Source of the DNA: DATKPE01 sp035524335 | GTDB taxonomy: Bacteria; Bacteroidota; Ignavibacteria; UBA10030; SZUA-254 | Reading direction: 5' to 3' | DNA length: 59,998 bases | Assembly (NCBI GenBank): GCA_035524335.1 | Contig: DATKPE010000005.1 | Location: forward strand, 1-59,998 | In this document: one piece after another, positions 36,662 through 46,347 of the stretch | How the letters are laid out: each line of letters begins with the position of its first letter | Numbering within the stretch: the stretch's first letter is position 1 | Position numbers and translations under genes: made by a program | The notes under the pieces: generated by a model | What the model was told of the DNA's origin: nothing | What the model saw: only the letters and a program-made list of their open reading frames with translations | Database searches by the model: none

Positions 36662-37551
36662 CCTCTGGGGTGAAATGTTCTATGAACTTCCTTCAGATAT
36701 TCGCGGTCGATATGCGTATAGATCTGTGTGGTCGCGATATCGCTGTGGCCGAGCATCTCCTGGACCGCCCGCAGGTCTGCCCCGCCTTCCAGCAGGTGCG
36801 TTGCGAAAGAGTGCCGCAGGGTATGGGGATGAACCTCCTTTTTGATACCGGCGGAAACCGCCGATTTCCGCACGAGGTTCCAGATCGACATTCGCGAGAG
36901 CGGCGTCCCACGGGCATTCAGGAACATCACATCCCGGCCCCCCTTGTTGCGGGCGAGCGTTCCGCGCACGGCTGTCAGATAGCGCGAAATCCAGCGGAGG
37001 GCCTGGGCGCCGATCGGCACGAGCCGCTCCTTGGCACCCTTGCCGAAAATGCGGACAATTCCCTCACTCTCAAAAAGATGGCCGCGCTCGAATGCGACGA
37101 CTTCGGATACGCGCATGCCGGTTGCATACATCGTCTCCAGAATCGCGCGGTCCCGGATCCCGAGCGGGGTCTTCGCGTCGGGCTGAGCGATGAGAAGAGC
37201 GATCTCCTCCTGCGTCAGAACCTCGGGAAGGCGCCGGCCCCCCTTCGGGGTTTCCAGATGCTCCGCCGGCGAGGATGCCGCAAGACCTTCGCCGCAGAGA
37301 AATTTGTGGAACATCTTGATCGACGATACGTTGCGCGCGATCGTGCCGGACGAAAGGCCGGCATCGTACAGCTCTCCAACGAACCTGTTCAGCATCTTCC
37401 GGTCGACGGCGGAGGGATCACTGCACCCCTCCCCCTCGCAGTAGCGGAGATACCGTTCGAGATCCTTGGCATACGAATCGATGGTGTTCCGTGAAGCGTT
37501 TTTTTCGAGCGACAGATAATGGAGATACGATCGGAGATGGTCGCGGATCAT
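36658..37551 (-). CDS. xerD: Tyrosine recombinase XerD/XerC-like
   Basis: This 297-residue integrase-family recombinase resolves chromosome dimers at a dif site. An N-terminal SAM-like DNA-binding domain (LRSYLHYLSLEKNASRNTID) is followed by the catalytic domain with arginine in YATGMRVSEVVAFERGH, the HTLRHSFATHLLEGG motif, and the late histidine and nucleophilic tyrosine in LGHSDIATTQIYTHI. The standard length and placement in a housekeeping operon argue for a Xer protein and not a mobile-element integrase. It overlaps pgpH upstream and dgcN downstream by four bases each. XerC versus XerD naming is uncertain. Confidence 0.9.
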   Translation of the reverse strand: MIRDHLRSYLHYLSLEKNASRNTIDSYAKDLERYLRYCEGEGCSDPSAVDRKMLNRFVGELYDAGLSSGTIARNVSSIKMFHKFLCGEGLAASSPAEHLETPKGGRRLPEVLTQEEIALLIAQPDAKTPLGIRDRAILETMYATGMRVSEVVAFERGHLFESEGIVRIFGKGAKERLVPIGAQALRWISRYLTAVRGTLARNKGGRDVMFLNARGTPLSRMSIWNLVRKSAVSAGIKKEVHPHTLRHSFATHLLEGGADLRAVQEMLGHSDIATTQIYTHIDREYLKEVHRTFHPRG

Positions 37552-39974
37552 GTCGGCGTTGTCTGATCCTCGCCGCTGGCGGCATCTGCGGGGGGCGGCT
37601 CCTGCAGAGGCGCGGGCTCCTCAGCGTCCGTTGCGGGTGTCCGGCCGGGGGGAGAATCCGGAACGATCTGATGGTCCGCCTCCGGGACATCCGCCGGCAG
37701 CTGATCCGGCGGTTCTGCGGCGGTCACCGCCTTCTCTTCGGGTTCCGGGGGCGGCGCCGGTGCTGCGGGCTGATCCTGCTCCGGATAGACGATCCGCTGG
37801 TGATGAATCCCGACCAGGATCGAATAAAAGGCGTCTTCTATTTTCATCAGATCCCGGAGCGTCAGTTCACATTCATCCAGCTGACCTTCGACGAACCTCT
37901 GCTGGATCATCCCCTTGATCGTCTGGCGGAGCCGCACGGGGGTGACTTCACTCATCGCCCGCGTCGAGGCTTCCACCGAGTCGGCCAGCATGACGATGGC
38001 GGTTTCCCGCGATTGCGGGCGCGGACCGGGATACCGGAAATCCTCCTCGTTGATGACATCCTTCGAGGCGCGCCGCGCGGCCTGCTTGAGAGCCTTGTCG
38101 TAGAAAAAACTTATCCGCATCGTTCCATGGTGCTGAGGGATAAAATCGAGGACGTTCTCCGGCAGACCATTCTCCCGGCCCAGCTCAACTCCCTCCTTGA
38201 TGTGCGACTGGATAATCAGCGCGCTCATCCGGGGTTTCAGCCGGTTATGGCGGTTCTGCTGGGGAAGCTGATTTTCCACGAAATATTCCGGCTTCACCAT
38301 TTTTCCGATATCGTGGTACAGCGCGCCGACACGGGTGAGGTTCGCATTCGCACCGATCGATTCGGCCCCGGCCTCGGCGAGGGCTGCGATGGTAATGCTG
38401 TGATGAAACGTCCCCGGGGCTTCCTCCGACAGTCGTCGGAGGAGGGGCTGGTTCACATCGGCGAGTTCGAGGAGACGCAGATCGGTTGTCACGCGGAAAC
38501 CGCGTTCAACCACCGGCAGAAATGCGTAGGTGACGAGCGGGGAACAGATTGCGTTCGCCAGAGCAAATGTCAGGTTCGTCGAAATCGCCGACATCGATTC
38601 GTATTCCTCCAGCGACCATGCGAAGATCGCGGCGGCATAGCCGAGGAAGATGAAGATCAGCGACCGGAAGATCTGCGATCTGTTGCTGAGATCGCGCACC
38701 GTGTACGCCCCCATCGCGCCCGCCACGAACGACGTGAATGCGTAATTGTAATCGTTCCCCCTCAGACCCGCCACCAGAAACGCAATGGTCACCGTCCCGT
38801 AGAATGCCACCCGGGAATCAAAGATGATCGTCAGAAGCATCGCCGCGGCGGGAACGAGGACAAAATACTGCAGGGGAATCGCCGCACTGATCGTGACCGA
38901 GAGATACGCCAGAAACGCCTCGAACAGGATGAGGCCCGCAAGAATCATCAGCTTGACGTTGTCGTAAAAAATGCGCTTCCGGAAAACATAGAGATAGAAT
39001 GTGTAGAGACCGAGAATAAGCAGTACATGTAGGCTGATGCCGAGCCAGTGCTTCCATTCGGTATAATCGGCCCCCCGCTCGGCCAGCATGCGGCGGTAGG
39101 AATCGAGCTTCAGTCTCGTTTCCTCGGTGATCCGTTCATGCACGCCGATGATCCGCTCGTTCTCCTGGACAAACCCGATCGTCCGCGGCACGCTCTCCTC
39201 GGCGGCCGCCAGCGCCCCGTTGGTCTCCTCTTCGTTGTAGATGATATTCGGCCTGACCACCTGAAAAACCAGTTTCTGAAGGAAGGGGCCTGCCTCCTTT
39301 TCGTTTCCCATACCTGCAACGCCTGCGGCGATCACCTGGACCGCATTCTCGTAGGTGAACAGCACGTCGTGAGGAACAATGTCCTCCTCGTTGCCGTGCC
39401 GGACGGCAATCTGATTGTGGAGGTGTTTGACCTTCGCGGCATCGAGAATCCCCGACCGGCCGGTTTCTTCAATCAGTTTTTCCAGTTTCGCCTCGAAGGT
39501 CGGGCCATTGCGCACCTCAACCTGATCCCAGGCCGCATAATCCGCGCGGGACATCGTGAAGGGAATCCGGGAGGCGATCTCACCGAACGTCAGGGAATCG
39601 GAGGGGGCGCGGGTTCTCAGCCAGCGGGCGCGCGAGGCGGAACATTTTTTCAGCAGGGAGAGAAGTCCGCGCAGGCTGTCGACGTTCTGGCGGACGATGT
39701 CGTCCCGCCGGTCGAACACCGGGAAGACATTCCGGACCGCTTCACTGCGCTCTTTTTCGTACTCGCGAAGGTCTTTATAGATGGGAAAGGGAAACGGGGC
39801 CACCAGATCCTTTTCGCTCCAGACCGATCCGATGGAATACCGGAACTCCGTCGATTCGGGATGCGGAAACATGATCACGATCAGAGCGAGCAAGGTCAGA
39901 CCGAGGAGGAGTCTGACGGCAATGTCGCGCTCCTCCTTGCGCGCAAAAACCTGGCGGATTCTGTCCCATTTCAT
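37548..39974 (-). CDS. pgpH: 7TM-HD phosphohydrolase (PgpH-like, cyclic-di-AMP phosphodiesterase)
   Basis: This protein of about 808 residues has an N-terminal transmembrane helix and a large extracytoplasmic 7TMR-HDED domain (about 45-320). A block of seven transmembrane helices (about 325-520) follows, and then a cytoplasmic HD domain with HHSITIAALAEAGAES and LYHDIGKMVKPEYFVENQ. A low-complexity Pro/Ala/Glu tail ends the protein. Characterised relatives hydrolyse cyclic-di-AMP and influence osmotic and cell-wall homeostasis. The start MKWDRIRQVFAR (39974) is preferred over the ATG at 39989, which would lie at the very 5' end of the predicted transcript. It heads the operon with xerD, dgcN and the lysine genes. 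Confidence 0.87.
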   Translation of the reverse strand: MKWDRIRQVFARKEERDIAVRLLLGLTLLALIVIMFPHPESTEFRYSIGSVWSEKDLVAPFPFPIYKDLREYEKERSEAVRNVFPVFDRRDDIVRQNVDSLRGLLSLLKKCSASRARWLRTRAPSDSLTFGEIASRIPFTMSRADYAAWDQVEVRNGPTFEAKLEKLIEETGRSGILDAAKVKHLHNQIAVRHGNEEDIVPHDVLFTYENAVQVIAAGVAGMGNEKEAGPFLQKLVFQVVRPNIIYNEEETNGALAAAEESVPRTIGFVQENERIIGVHERITEETRLKLDSYRRMLAERGADYTEWKHWLGISLHVLLILGLYTFYLYVFRKRIFYDNVKLMILAGLILFEAFLAYLSVTISAAIPLQYFVLVPAAAMLLTIIFDSRVAFYGTVTIAFLVAGLRGNDYNYAFTSFVAGAMGAYTVRDLSNRSQIFRSLIFIFLGYAAAIFAWSLEEYESMSAISTNLTFALANAICSPLVTYAFLPVVERGFRVTTDLRLLELADVNQPLLRRLSEEAPGTFHHSITIAALAEAGAESIGANANLTRVGALYHDIGKMVKPEYFVENQLPQQNRHNRLKPRMSALIIQSHIKEGVELGRENGLPENVLDFIPQHHGTMRISFFYDKALKQAARRASKDVINEEDFRYPGPRPQSRETAIVMLADSVEASTRAMSEVTPVRLRQTIKGMIQQRFVEGQLDECELTLRDLMKIEDAFYSILVGIHHQRIVYPEQDQPAAPAPPPEPEEKAVTAAEPPDQLPADVPEADHQIVPDSPPGRTPATDAEEPAPLQEPPPADAASGEDQTTPT

Positions 39975-39997
39975 GATCGGTCCCGGCATATTATGTA

Positions 39998-40026
39998 AAT
40001 ATGGGAAGAAGCGGGACGAGAATCAA
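39998..40026 (-). promoter_or_regulatory. Predicted promoter of the pgpH-to-TlpA operon
   Basis: TTGATT (40021-40026), a 17-base spacer and CATATT (39998-40003) stand on the minus strand. Transcription would start near 39991, giving about 17 leader bases before the ATG at 39974. Confidence 0.4.
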
Positions 40027-40065
40027 GAATCGTGCCTTTCCCCGCGCCTCTCCCGCCGACCGGGA

Positions 40066-41847
40066 TCAGACAGCCAGCGATTTCCATCCCCTCCTGCTCA
40101 GATCCCTGTAGATGATACTGCCGCAGACAAGAGCACCTCCGAGGGAGAGAAAACCCCGGACGGGATCACCGAGGATGATCTCGCCCGCCCCGAAGAGCGT
40201 GAAGTAGATCATCGCAACCCCGCACAGCCAGTCGAGAAGGTTGAACATTCCGTCCCTCTGCGGGACGATTTCCGGAGCTTCCGCGGCCACCGGCCCCCAG
40301 AAGGCGGCGTTCGGCCGGACGCGCCGATAAAACGCCAGAAGAGTCGCCCGGGGCTCCGGGGAGGTGAGAAATGTGACACTCAGCCAGATAACGGTCGTGA
40401 TGACGACGGTGAGGATGAGGAGAACGGCAAACTCCTCCGGCTTGCTTTCGTCAAAATGAAATCCATACTGAAGGACGAGCGACACGATAAATGCGGATCC
40501 CATCGCAGATATTTCACTCCACGCATTGATCCGCCACCAGAACCACCGGAGAATGTAGACGAGACCGGTGCCGGCCCCGAGCGCGATGAGGAACTTCCAG
40601 GCTCCTTCGATCGATCCCATGAAATAGGTCACCACTGCGGAGAGGAGCATGAGGACGACCGTGGTCGCCTGGGCGGCTCCCACGTAGTGCCGCTCCCCGG
40701 CATTCCGGACCATGAACCGTTTGTACACATCGTTGACGAGATAGCTGGCACCCCAGTTGAGCTGGGTGCCGATCGTCGACATGTAGGCGGCGGCGAACGC
40801 CGCAATCATCAGCCCGCGGAGGTATGCCGGCAGATCGCTGATCAGGACGCGGACATATCCGGATTCCGGGTCGGCGGCGAAACTGCTGTCCCCCTGATAC
40901 CGGACGAGCGCCACGAGCGCGACCAAGATCCAGGGCCAGGGACGGAGGGCATAGTGGGCGATATTGAACCAGAGCGTGGCGAGAAGCGAATGTTTCTCAT
41001 CCTTCGCCGAAAAAATGCGCTGTGCGACATAGCCGCCGCCCCCCGGTTCGGCCCCGGGATACCAGGACGCCCACCAGTTCACGGCGATGTAGACGAAGAA
41101 CGTGATGAACGGCATCCAGGTGGAGTGCAGGTCCGGGAAGAATGCGGTGACCGATCCGCTCCCTTTCCGCATTTCGTCGATGTGCAGGAGCTGAGCCTTC
41201 AGGGCGGCAAGTCCGCCCGTCGCTTCGACGGCGAAGTATGCGAGGAGAATGACCATCCCCATCTTGAGAACGAACTGGAACAGGTCGGTCCAGAGCACCC
41301 CCCAGAGGCCGGAGAGGGTCGAAATGGAGGCGGTGACCACCATCATCCCGAGCGCGATCCCCAGCGCCTCGAGCTTGGTCACGCCCAGGATCAGTACAAG
41401 AATCTTGACAATTGCGAGGTTGACCCATCCCATGATGATAAGATTGACGGGAAGGCCGAGGTAGAGGGCCCGGAACCCGCGGAGGAAGGTTGCCGCAGTG
41501 CCGCTGTACCGGATCTCGGCGAATTCGACATCCGTGAGGACGCCGGCCCGGCGCCAGAGCCGGGCATAAAAAAAGACCGTCATCATGCCGCTGAACGCCA
41601 TACTCCACCAGATCCAGTTGCCGGCAATCCCGTTCCGCACAACCAGACCGGTGACCGCGAGCGGCGTGTCGGCGGCAAAGGTCGTCGCAACCATCGAAGT
41701 GCCGGCAAGCCACCAGGCGACGTTGCGTCCCGACACGAAGAAGTCGTCGACGCTTCTGGTCGCCCGCTTGCGGAACCAGAGGCCGATGATCAGGTTGAAG
41801 AGAAAATAGAGTGCAATGACAAGCCAATCGACACCGGTCAACTGCAT
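40066..41847 (-). CDS. Sodium:solute symporter family transporter (long form)
   Basis: This 593-residue multi-spanning membrane protein opens with a first helix (WLVIALYFLFNLIIGLWF), then the RSVDDFFVSGRNVAWWLAGTSM region that typifies the SSS family. About 13 hydrophobic segments follow, with a GGGGYVAQRIFSAKDEKHS loop. It would couple sodium entry to uptake of an organic solute such as a sugar, amino acid or organic acid; the substrate is not readable from sequence. GGAG lies nine bases before the ATG. It follows a second SSS gene after 36 bases, and the two are distant paralogues. Confidence 0.88.
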   Translation of the reverse strand: MQLTGVDWLVIALYFLFNLIIGLWFRKRATRSVDDFFVSGRNVAWWLAGTSMVATTFAADTPLAVTGLVVRNGIAGNWIWWSMAFSGMMTVFFYARLWRRAGVLTDVEFAEIRYSGTAATFLRGFRALYLGLPVNLIIMGWVNLAIVKILVLILGVTKLEALGIALGMMVVTASISTLSGLWGVLWTDLFQFVLKMGMVILLAYFAVEATGGLAALKAQLLHIDEMRKGSGSVTAFFPDLHSTWMPFITFFVYIAVNWWASWYPGAEPGGGGYVAQRIFSAKDEKHSLLATLWFNIAHYALRPWPWILVALVALVRYQGDSSFAADPESGYVRVLISDLPAYLRGLMIAAFAAAYMSTIGTQLNWGASYLVNDVYKRFMVRNAGERHYVGAAQATTVVLMLLSAVVTYFMGSIEGAWKFLIALGAGTGLVYILRWFWWRINAWSEISAMGSAFIVSLVLQYGFHFDESKPEEFAVLLILTVVITTVIWLSVTFLTSPEPRATLLAFYRRVRPNAAFWGPVAAEAPEIVPQRDGMFNLLDWLCGVAMIYFTLFGAGEIILGDPVRGFLSLGGALVCGSIIYRDLSRRGWKSLAV

Positions 41848-41883
41848 ATGCTCTGCTCCTGGATATGAGAGGATAGACGATTG

Positions 41884-43359
41884 TCAGCGCCGCAGTCCGC
41901 GGCTCCTGAGGCGCGAGACGGATGATCCGACCGCCACCGTGACGAGACAGCCGATCATCGTATGCCATGTCAGATCGATGTCGGCCAGGGCGAGAACCGC
42001 GGACATTGCCGCCACCCCCGCGAGGAATCCGGTCAGCGCACCGGTCTCATTGGCACGATAATCGAACAGGCCGAGGAAGAACGTCCCGAGAAGGCCTCCG
42101 TACGTGAAGGAGGTAATCCTGAGACCGAGTTCCACCACGGTACTGTGACTGTCGGTGAACAGCATTGCACCGAACATGAGGATGCACCCCCAGAGGACGG
42201 TGAACAGGCGGGAAAAGAGGAGCTCGTTGCGTTTCCAGAGCTCCGATCCCGCGCGGGTGGAGGTGAACAGATCGAGGGACGCCGAGGATGCGAGCGAGTT
42301 GATCGCGGAGGAGAGGCTCCCCATGGCGGACGCCAGAACCCCGGCGATGACCAGACCCGCCAGGCCGCGCGGCAGGGTATCGATGATGAACCGCGGGAAA
42401 ATCTCATCCGAGGACGCGAGCCCGAGCTGGTCGTACGGGACGCCGTGGTAGAATGTGTAGAGGCATGTCCCCAGGAAGAGGAAAAATGCGAACTGAAGCA
42501 CGATGAGAACGGCATCGAGCATGAGCGCTTTCTGGCTGTCGCGGACCGTGCGGCAGGCGAGCAGACGCTGGACGAGGAGGTGGTCCGTTCCGTGGGACGC
42601 CATGGTGAGGAACGTGCCGCCCAGGAGGCCGCCGAGAAGGGTATACGGCATGCTGAAAAACCCGCGTATGCTCCCGCCCCAGGAGAGATTGAACACCTCG
42701 AATTTATTCATCCCGTTCGCCGTCGCCGCGGCAACGACGTCGGCAAGATGTCCCGGCATCCTGTGGAGCATGAGGAGAACCGACGCCCCGGCCCCGGCGA
42801 GGTAGAGAGCGAGCTGGAGAACGTCCATGGTGACGACGGCCCTCAGCCCCCCCACCAGGGTATAGAAGAGGGTGAACGAGCCGACGAGGAAAATGCTCAT
42901 CGGGTAGGAGAGCCCGGTCAGGATATGAACCGGGATTGCGGCGGCGAAGAGCCGGACGCCGGAGGCGAGCACGCGCGTGACGATAAAGACGACCGAGGTG
43001 GTTCGCCGGAGCGTGACGCCGAAGCGCCTGCCGAGGAATTCGTAGGCGGTCTGAAGCTTACCGCGGTAGTAGGCGGGAATGAAGAAGACGCTGACGAGGA
43101 GCCTGCCGACGAGATAACCGAGGGCAAGCTGGAGAAAATGGTATTCGCCCTTGTAGGCAAGTCCGGGGACGCTGATGAAGGTGAGCGTGCTCGTTTCGCT
43201 GGCGACGATGGAGCATCCGACGGCCCACCAGGAAAGCGTATGGCCGCCGAGGAAGTAATCGACGGACGACTTCTGCCGCCGGGCGATGCGGAAACCGATG
43301 AGAGTGATAACGACGAGATACGCCAGGACGATAAAACCGTCGAGCGCGGAAAAGTTCAT
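41884..43359 (-). CDS. Sodium:solute symporter family transporter (short form)
   Basis: This 491-residue protein has the SSS layout of about 13 transmembrane helices. Recognisable parts are DYFLGGHTLSWWAVGCSIVA, SETSTLTFISVPGLAYKG and GGLRAVVTMDVLQL, and a conserved loop with GTDHLLVQRLLACR. Closest in style to SGLT-type transporters that take up sugars, sialic acid or similar solutes with sodium. It lies after a STAS-domain gene (54 bases) and before the long-form paralogue (36 bases). No catabolic genes next to them reveal the substrate. Confidence 0.88.
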   Translation of the reverse strand: MNFSALDGFIVLAYLVVITLIGFRIARRQKSSVDYFLGGHTLSWWAVGCSIVASETSTLTFISVPGLAYKGEYHFLQLALGYLVGRLLVSVFFIPAYYRGKLQTAYEFLGRRFGVTLRRTTSVVFIVTRVLASGVRLFAAAIPVHILTGLSYPMSIFLVGSFTLFYTLVGGLRAVVTMDVLQLALYLAGAGASVLLMLHRMPGHLADVVAAATANGMNKFEVFNLSWGGSIRGFFSMPYTLLGGLLGGTFLTMASHGTDHLLVQRLLACRTVRDSQKALMLDAVLIVLQFAFFLFLGTCLYTFYHGVPYDQLGLASSDEIFPRFIIDTLPRGLAGLVIAGVLASAMGSLSSAINSLASSASLDLFTSTRAGSELWKRNELLFSRLFTVLWGCILMFGAMLFTDSHSTVVELGLRITSFTYGGLLGTFFLGLFDYRANETGALTGFLAGVAAMSAVLALADIDLTWHTMIGCLVTVAVGSSVSRLRSRGLRR

Positions 43360-43413
43360 GAGGCCTGCGGAAGGGAGGCGTGCCGGAAGCGGTGGGCGGC
43401 GGGGAACAACCGG

Positions 43414-43749
43414 TCAGGCACCGACGGCGTCTTCGAGCTTTTTGTGGATTGCGAAAATCCTGTCGAGCTGTGAAATCTTCATCAGATCGAGGACTTTCTT
43501 GTGAACGTGGATGAGGTGGACCTTTCCGCCGTGCTGGGTCATGGTGCGGTCGGCGATGAGCAGGGCGCTGAGTCCGCTGGAATCGCAGAACTCCACCTCT
43601 TTCATGTCGATGATCAGTTTTCCGGTGACCTTCGGTTTGCAGAGGATCAGGAACTCCGCTTTCAGGGCGGCGGAGGTTGCTGCATCGAGTTTTTTCCCGT
43701 GCAGGGTCAGCACCGTCGTCTTCCCGTTCTTCTCGACATCGAATTTCAT
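43414..43749 (-). CDS. STAS-domain anti-sigma-factor antagonist
   Basis: This 111-residue single-domain protein resembles SpoIIAA/RsbV. The conserved phosphorylatable serine lies in EVEFCDSSGLSALLIADR (S57 or S58). Partners of this family are serine-kinase anti-sigma factors; phosphorylation by the kinase releases the STAS protein and so controls sigma-factor availability. No RsbW-like kinase or PP2C phosphatase is in the window, so the partner is encoded elsewhere. It lies in a minus-strand run between a GT9-like gene and the symporters. Confidence 0.88.
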   Translation of the reverse strand: MKFDVEKNGKTTVLTLHGKKLDAATSAALKAEFLILCKPKVTGKLIIDMKEVEFCDSSGLSALLIADRTMTQHGGKVHLIHVHKKVLDLMKISQLDRIFAIHKKLEDAVGA

Positions 43750-43774
43750 ACCAGCTCCTTGCTGCCCCCGCCGG

Positions 43775-44314
43775 CTAGAACATGGCGAGGGTGGTGATTA
43801 ACCTGTCGTATTTGATCTGCGCCGGTGCACGGTCGTCGGTCTGGACCTGGACGTTGAAGAAAGGCTCCGATGCCGGATGAAGAAACCCGACGCGGACGCC
43901 GCCGCAAACCGCTCTGCAAATATACGCAGTGTGCAGGACGAAGTCAAGATTCAGATCGATGGCGACGTCGTAGGATCTGCTTCCGATCCGTTCGAGGAGG
44001 GATCGGCGGGGTAGGTAGAATCTGTTGATATCGGACGGGTCGATGCGCACCACCTCGCACCGGACCATGCCGGTCAGCGACGTGCCGCGGGTGCCGGTGT
44101 GGATGATCGTCAGCCGCGCCCCGTCGAAATGCGTCCTCAGCTGTTTCAGGGCGAGACTGGCGACATTTGCATCCTCATAGCCCGACGGAAGGGCGATGAG
44201 AATCTGATGGGCGTTCCGGAGAAAGGAGGTCATCGTGACCGGCCGGGCCGGGGTGGAGCGGAACTGGAACCGTGCGAACCGTAGCCCGCAGTACCGATAG
44301 AACTTGTCAAACAT
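43775..44314 (-). CDS. GT9-like (heptosyltransferase N-terminal half) protein
   Basis: This 179-residue protein resembles the N-terminal Rossmann half of ADP-heptose:LPS heptosyltransferases (glycosyltransferase family 9). It has ILIALPSGYEDANVA near residue 40, LTIIHTGTRGT near 70, YDVAIDLNLDFVLHTAYICR near 115 and GVRVGFLHPAS near 140. The nucleotide-sugar-binding C-terminal half is missing. It may be a free-standing domain, a truncated gene, or a non-catalytic relative. It starts 20 bases after ligA's stop and precedes the STAS gene by 25 bases. The function is unassigned. Confidence 0.6.
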   Translation of the reverse strand: MFDKFYRYCGLRFARFQFRSTPARPVTMTSFLRNAHQILIALPSGYEDANVASLALKQLRTHFDGARLTIIHTGTRGTSLTGMVRCEVVRIDPSDINRFYLPRRSLLERIGSRSYDVAIDLNLDFVLHTAYICRAVCGGVRVGFLHPASEPFFNVQVQTDDRAPAQIKYDRLITTLAMF

Positions 44315-44334
44315 GACGCATTTTCTCCTCCATG

Positions 44335-46347
44335 TCAGGTCCTGGTCCGGACCAGAAATGTTTTTTCATCCCAGACCTCGATGCCGAGCTCCCGTGCCTT
44401 CTCAAGCTTGGATCCGGGGTCGGCGCCAACGACGAGAATTGTGACCTTCTTCGACACCGAACCGGCCACCGTCCCTCCCCCGGCGACAATGAGGTCGCGC
44501 GCCTGTTCCCGCGTCATCGCCTCCAGCGAGCCGGTCAGAACGAACGTTTTCCCGGCGAGCGGTCCCTTCCCCGTCGACGGCACGTGGGACATGGCGATGC
44601 CCGCCTTCTGCAGTCTACGGATAAGATCCCTGTTTGCCCTGACGGAAAAATAATGTACGATGCTGGCCGAGATCCTGGGCCCGATATCGCCTATCGCCTC
44701 GAGCTCGCCGGTGCCGGCCTCCATCAGCTGACCGATCGAGGGAAAACCGACGGCAAGAAGCCCCGCCACCCCCGTGCCGACATGCCGTATACCGAGGCCG
44801 AAGAGCACCCGCTGATACGGGCGGCGTTTGCTCATTTCGATGTTGTTCAGCAGATTATCGACGCTCTTCTCGCCCCACCGCTCGAGTCCGGCGAGTTCCT
44901 TCCGGCGCCGGTGAAGATCGTAGAGATCGGCGATGGTCCGGACAAATGATCCTGCCACGAGCCGGTCGACGATCATCTCCCCCAGCCCGCCGATGTCCAT
45001 CGCGGTTCGAGACGCCCAGTGTTCGATCTTTTCCCTGAGCTGTTTCGGACACTCCTCGTTGTCGCAGAAATAATTGGCTTCCCCCGGGAGCCGCATCAGC
45101 TTCGCTCCGCACTCGGGACACGCCGTCGGGAACCGGAACGGCTTCGCCGTCCGGGGGCGTTTCTCATGAATCACGGCGGTGACCTTGGGTATCACATCCC
45201 CTCCCCGCTCCACCACCACCGTGTCACCCACCCGGATATCCAGCTCCCGGATGTAATCCTCATTATACAGCGATGCACGGCTGACGGTCGTGCCGCCGAT
45301 GAAGACCGGTTCGAGGTCGGCCACGGGAGTGATCGTTCCGATCCGGCCAACCTGGAACCGGATGCCGTTCAGGCGCGTCTCTCCCTTCCGCGAGGCAAAT
45401 TTGCAGGCAATGGCCCACCGGGGACTTTTGGCGATCGCGCCGAGTTCCGACTGCTGGGCAAGCGAATCGACCTTTACGACGACGCCGTCAATATCGAAGG
45501 GGAGGGTATCCCTGCGCGATTCCCATTCCTTCCAGAAGCCGACGACCCCCTCGATCGCATCGAACCGGCGCGCGTGCTCATCGACGGTGAAACCGAGCGA
45601 GCGGAGAAGGCGGAGGTTGTCATGGTGAGACCGGAGCTGTACGGCATCGGTGTACAGGGCGTAGGCAAAAAACCTGAGCCTCCGGCCTGCGACAATCTTC
45701 GGGTCCTGAAGCTTCAGGGTGCCCGCCGTACAGTTACGCGGGTTGATGAACGGTTTTTCGCCCTGCCGTTCCCGGTCCTCGTTCAGACGTTCAAAATCTG
45801 TCCGGAACATGAGCACTTCCCCGCGCACCTCGCAATCCCTGATCTTCTGTTGACCCCCGGGAAGGCGGAGAGGAACCGACCGGATCGTCCGGACGTTGCC
45901 GGTAATGTCGTCTCCCGTGGCTCCGTCCCCGCGGGTGGCTCCGAGGGAGAGGATTCCGCCGGTGTAGCGGAGCGCAAGGGAAACGCCGTCGAATTTCAGT
46001 TCCGCGGTATATTTGTATGCCGTGCCGCCGAGAAGCTCGCCGACCCGCCGGTCAAAATCCCGGATCTCCTCTTCGGCGTATGTGTTGCCGAGGCTGAGCA
46101 TCGGAATTTCGTGCGCCACGGAGGGAAATGTTTTGGCGGGTTCGCCGCCGACGCGCATGCTGGGGGAATCCGGAGTCACGAGGCCGGGATGGGACGCCTC
46201 AAGCGCAAGGAGCCGGCGCATCAGCGCATCATATTCCTCGTCGGTGATGGTCGGTTCTGCGAGAGTATAATAGCGGTGATCGTGGGTGCGGATTTCGTCG
46301 CGGAGCTTATCCAGCTCGCGGGCGACTGCGTCGTCAGCGTTTTTCAT
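44335..46347 (-). CDS. ligA: NAD-dependent DNA ligase
   Basis: This 670-residue enzyme seals nicks in replication and repair using NAD. It has the Ia domain (YYTLAEPTITDEEYDALMR), the adenylated lysine K118 in AELKFDG, the OB fold, the four-cysteine zinc finger (CPECGAKL ... CDNEECP), a helix-hairpin-helix region and a C-terminal BRCT domain (GPLAGKTFVLTGSLEAMTR). Length and order match LigA. Its start overlaps the end of the rodZ-like gene by 14 bases, so the two are cotranslated. Confidence 0.97.
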   Translation of the reverse strand: MKNADDAVARELDKLRDEIRTHDHRYYTLAEPTITDEEYDALMRRLLALEASHPGLVTPDSPSMRVGGEPAKTFPSVAHEIPMLSLGNTYAEEEIRDFDRRVGELLGGTAYKYTAELKFDGVSLALRYTGGILSLGATRGDGATGDDITGNVRTIRSVPLRLPGGQQKIRDCEVRGEVLMFRTDFERLNEDRERQGEKPFINPRNCTAGTLKLQDPKIVAGRRLRFFAYALYTDAVQLRSHHDNLRLLRSLGFTVDEHARRFDAIEGVVGFWKEWESRRDTLPFDIDGVVVKVDSLAQQSELGAIAKSPRWAIACKFASRKGETRLNGIRFQVGRIGTITPVADLEPVFIGGTTVSRASLYNEDYIRELDIRVGDTVVVERGGDVIPKVTAVIHEKRPRTAKPFRFPTACPECGAKLMRLPGEANYFCDNEECPKQLREKIEHWASRTAMDIGGLGEMIVDRLVAGSFVRTIADLYDLHRRRKELAGLERWGEKSVDNLLNNIEMSKRRPYQRVLFGLGIRHVGTGVAGLLAVGFPSIGQLMEAGTGELEAIGDIGPRISASIVHYFSVRANRDLIRRLQKAGIAMSHVPSTGKGPLAGKTFVLTGSLEAMTREQARDLIVAGGGTVAGSVSKKVTILVVGADPGSKLEKARELGIEVWDEKTFLVRTRT

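Noticed and set aside
36658..37551. xerD as a mobile-element integrase
   Set aside because: It is embedded by four-base overlaps in a housekeeping operon and has the standard Xer length; no attachment sites, cargo or tRNA target are adjacent.
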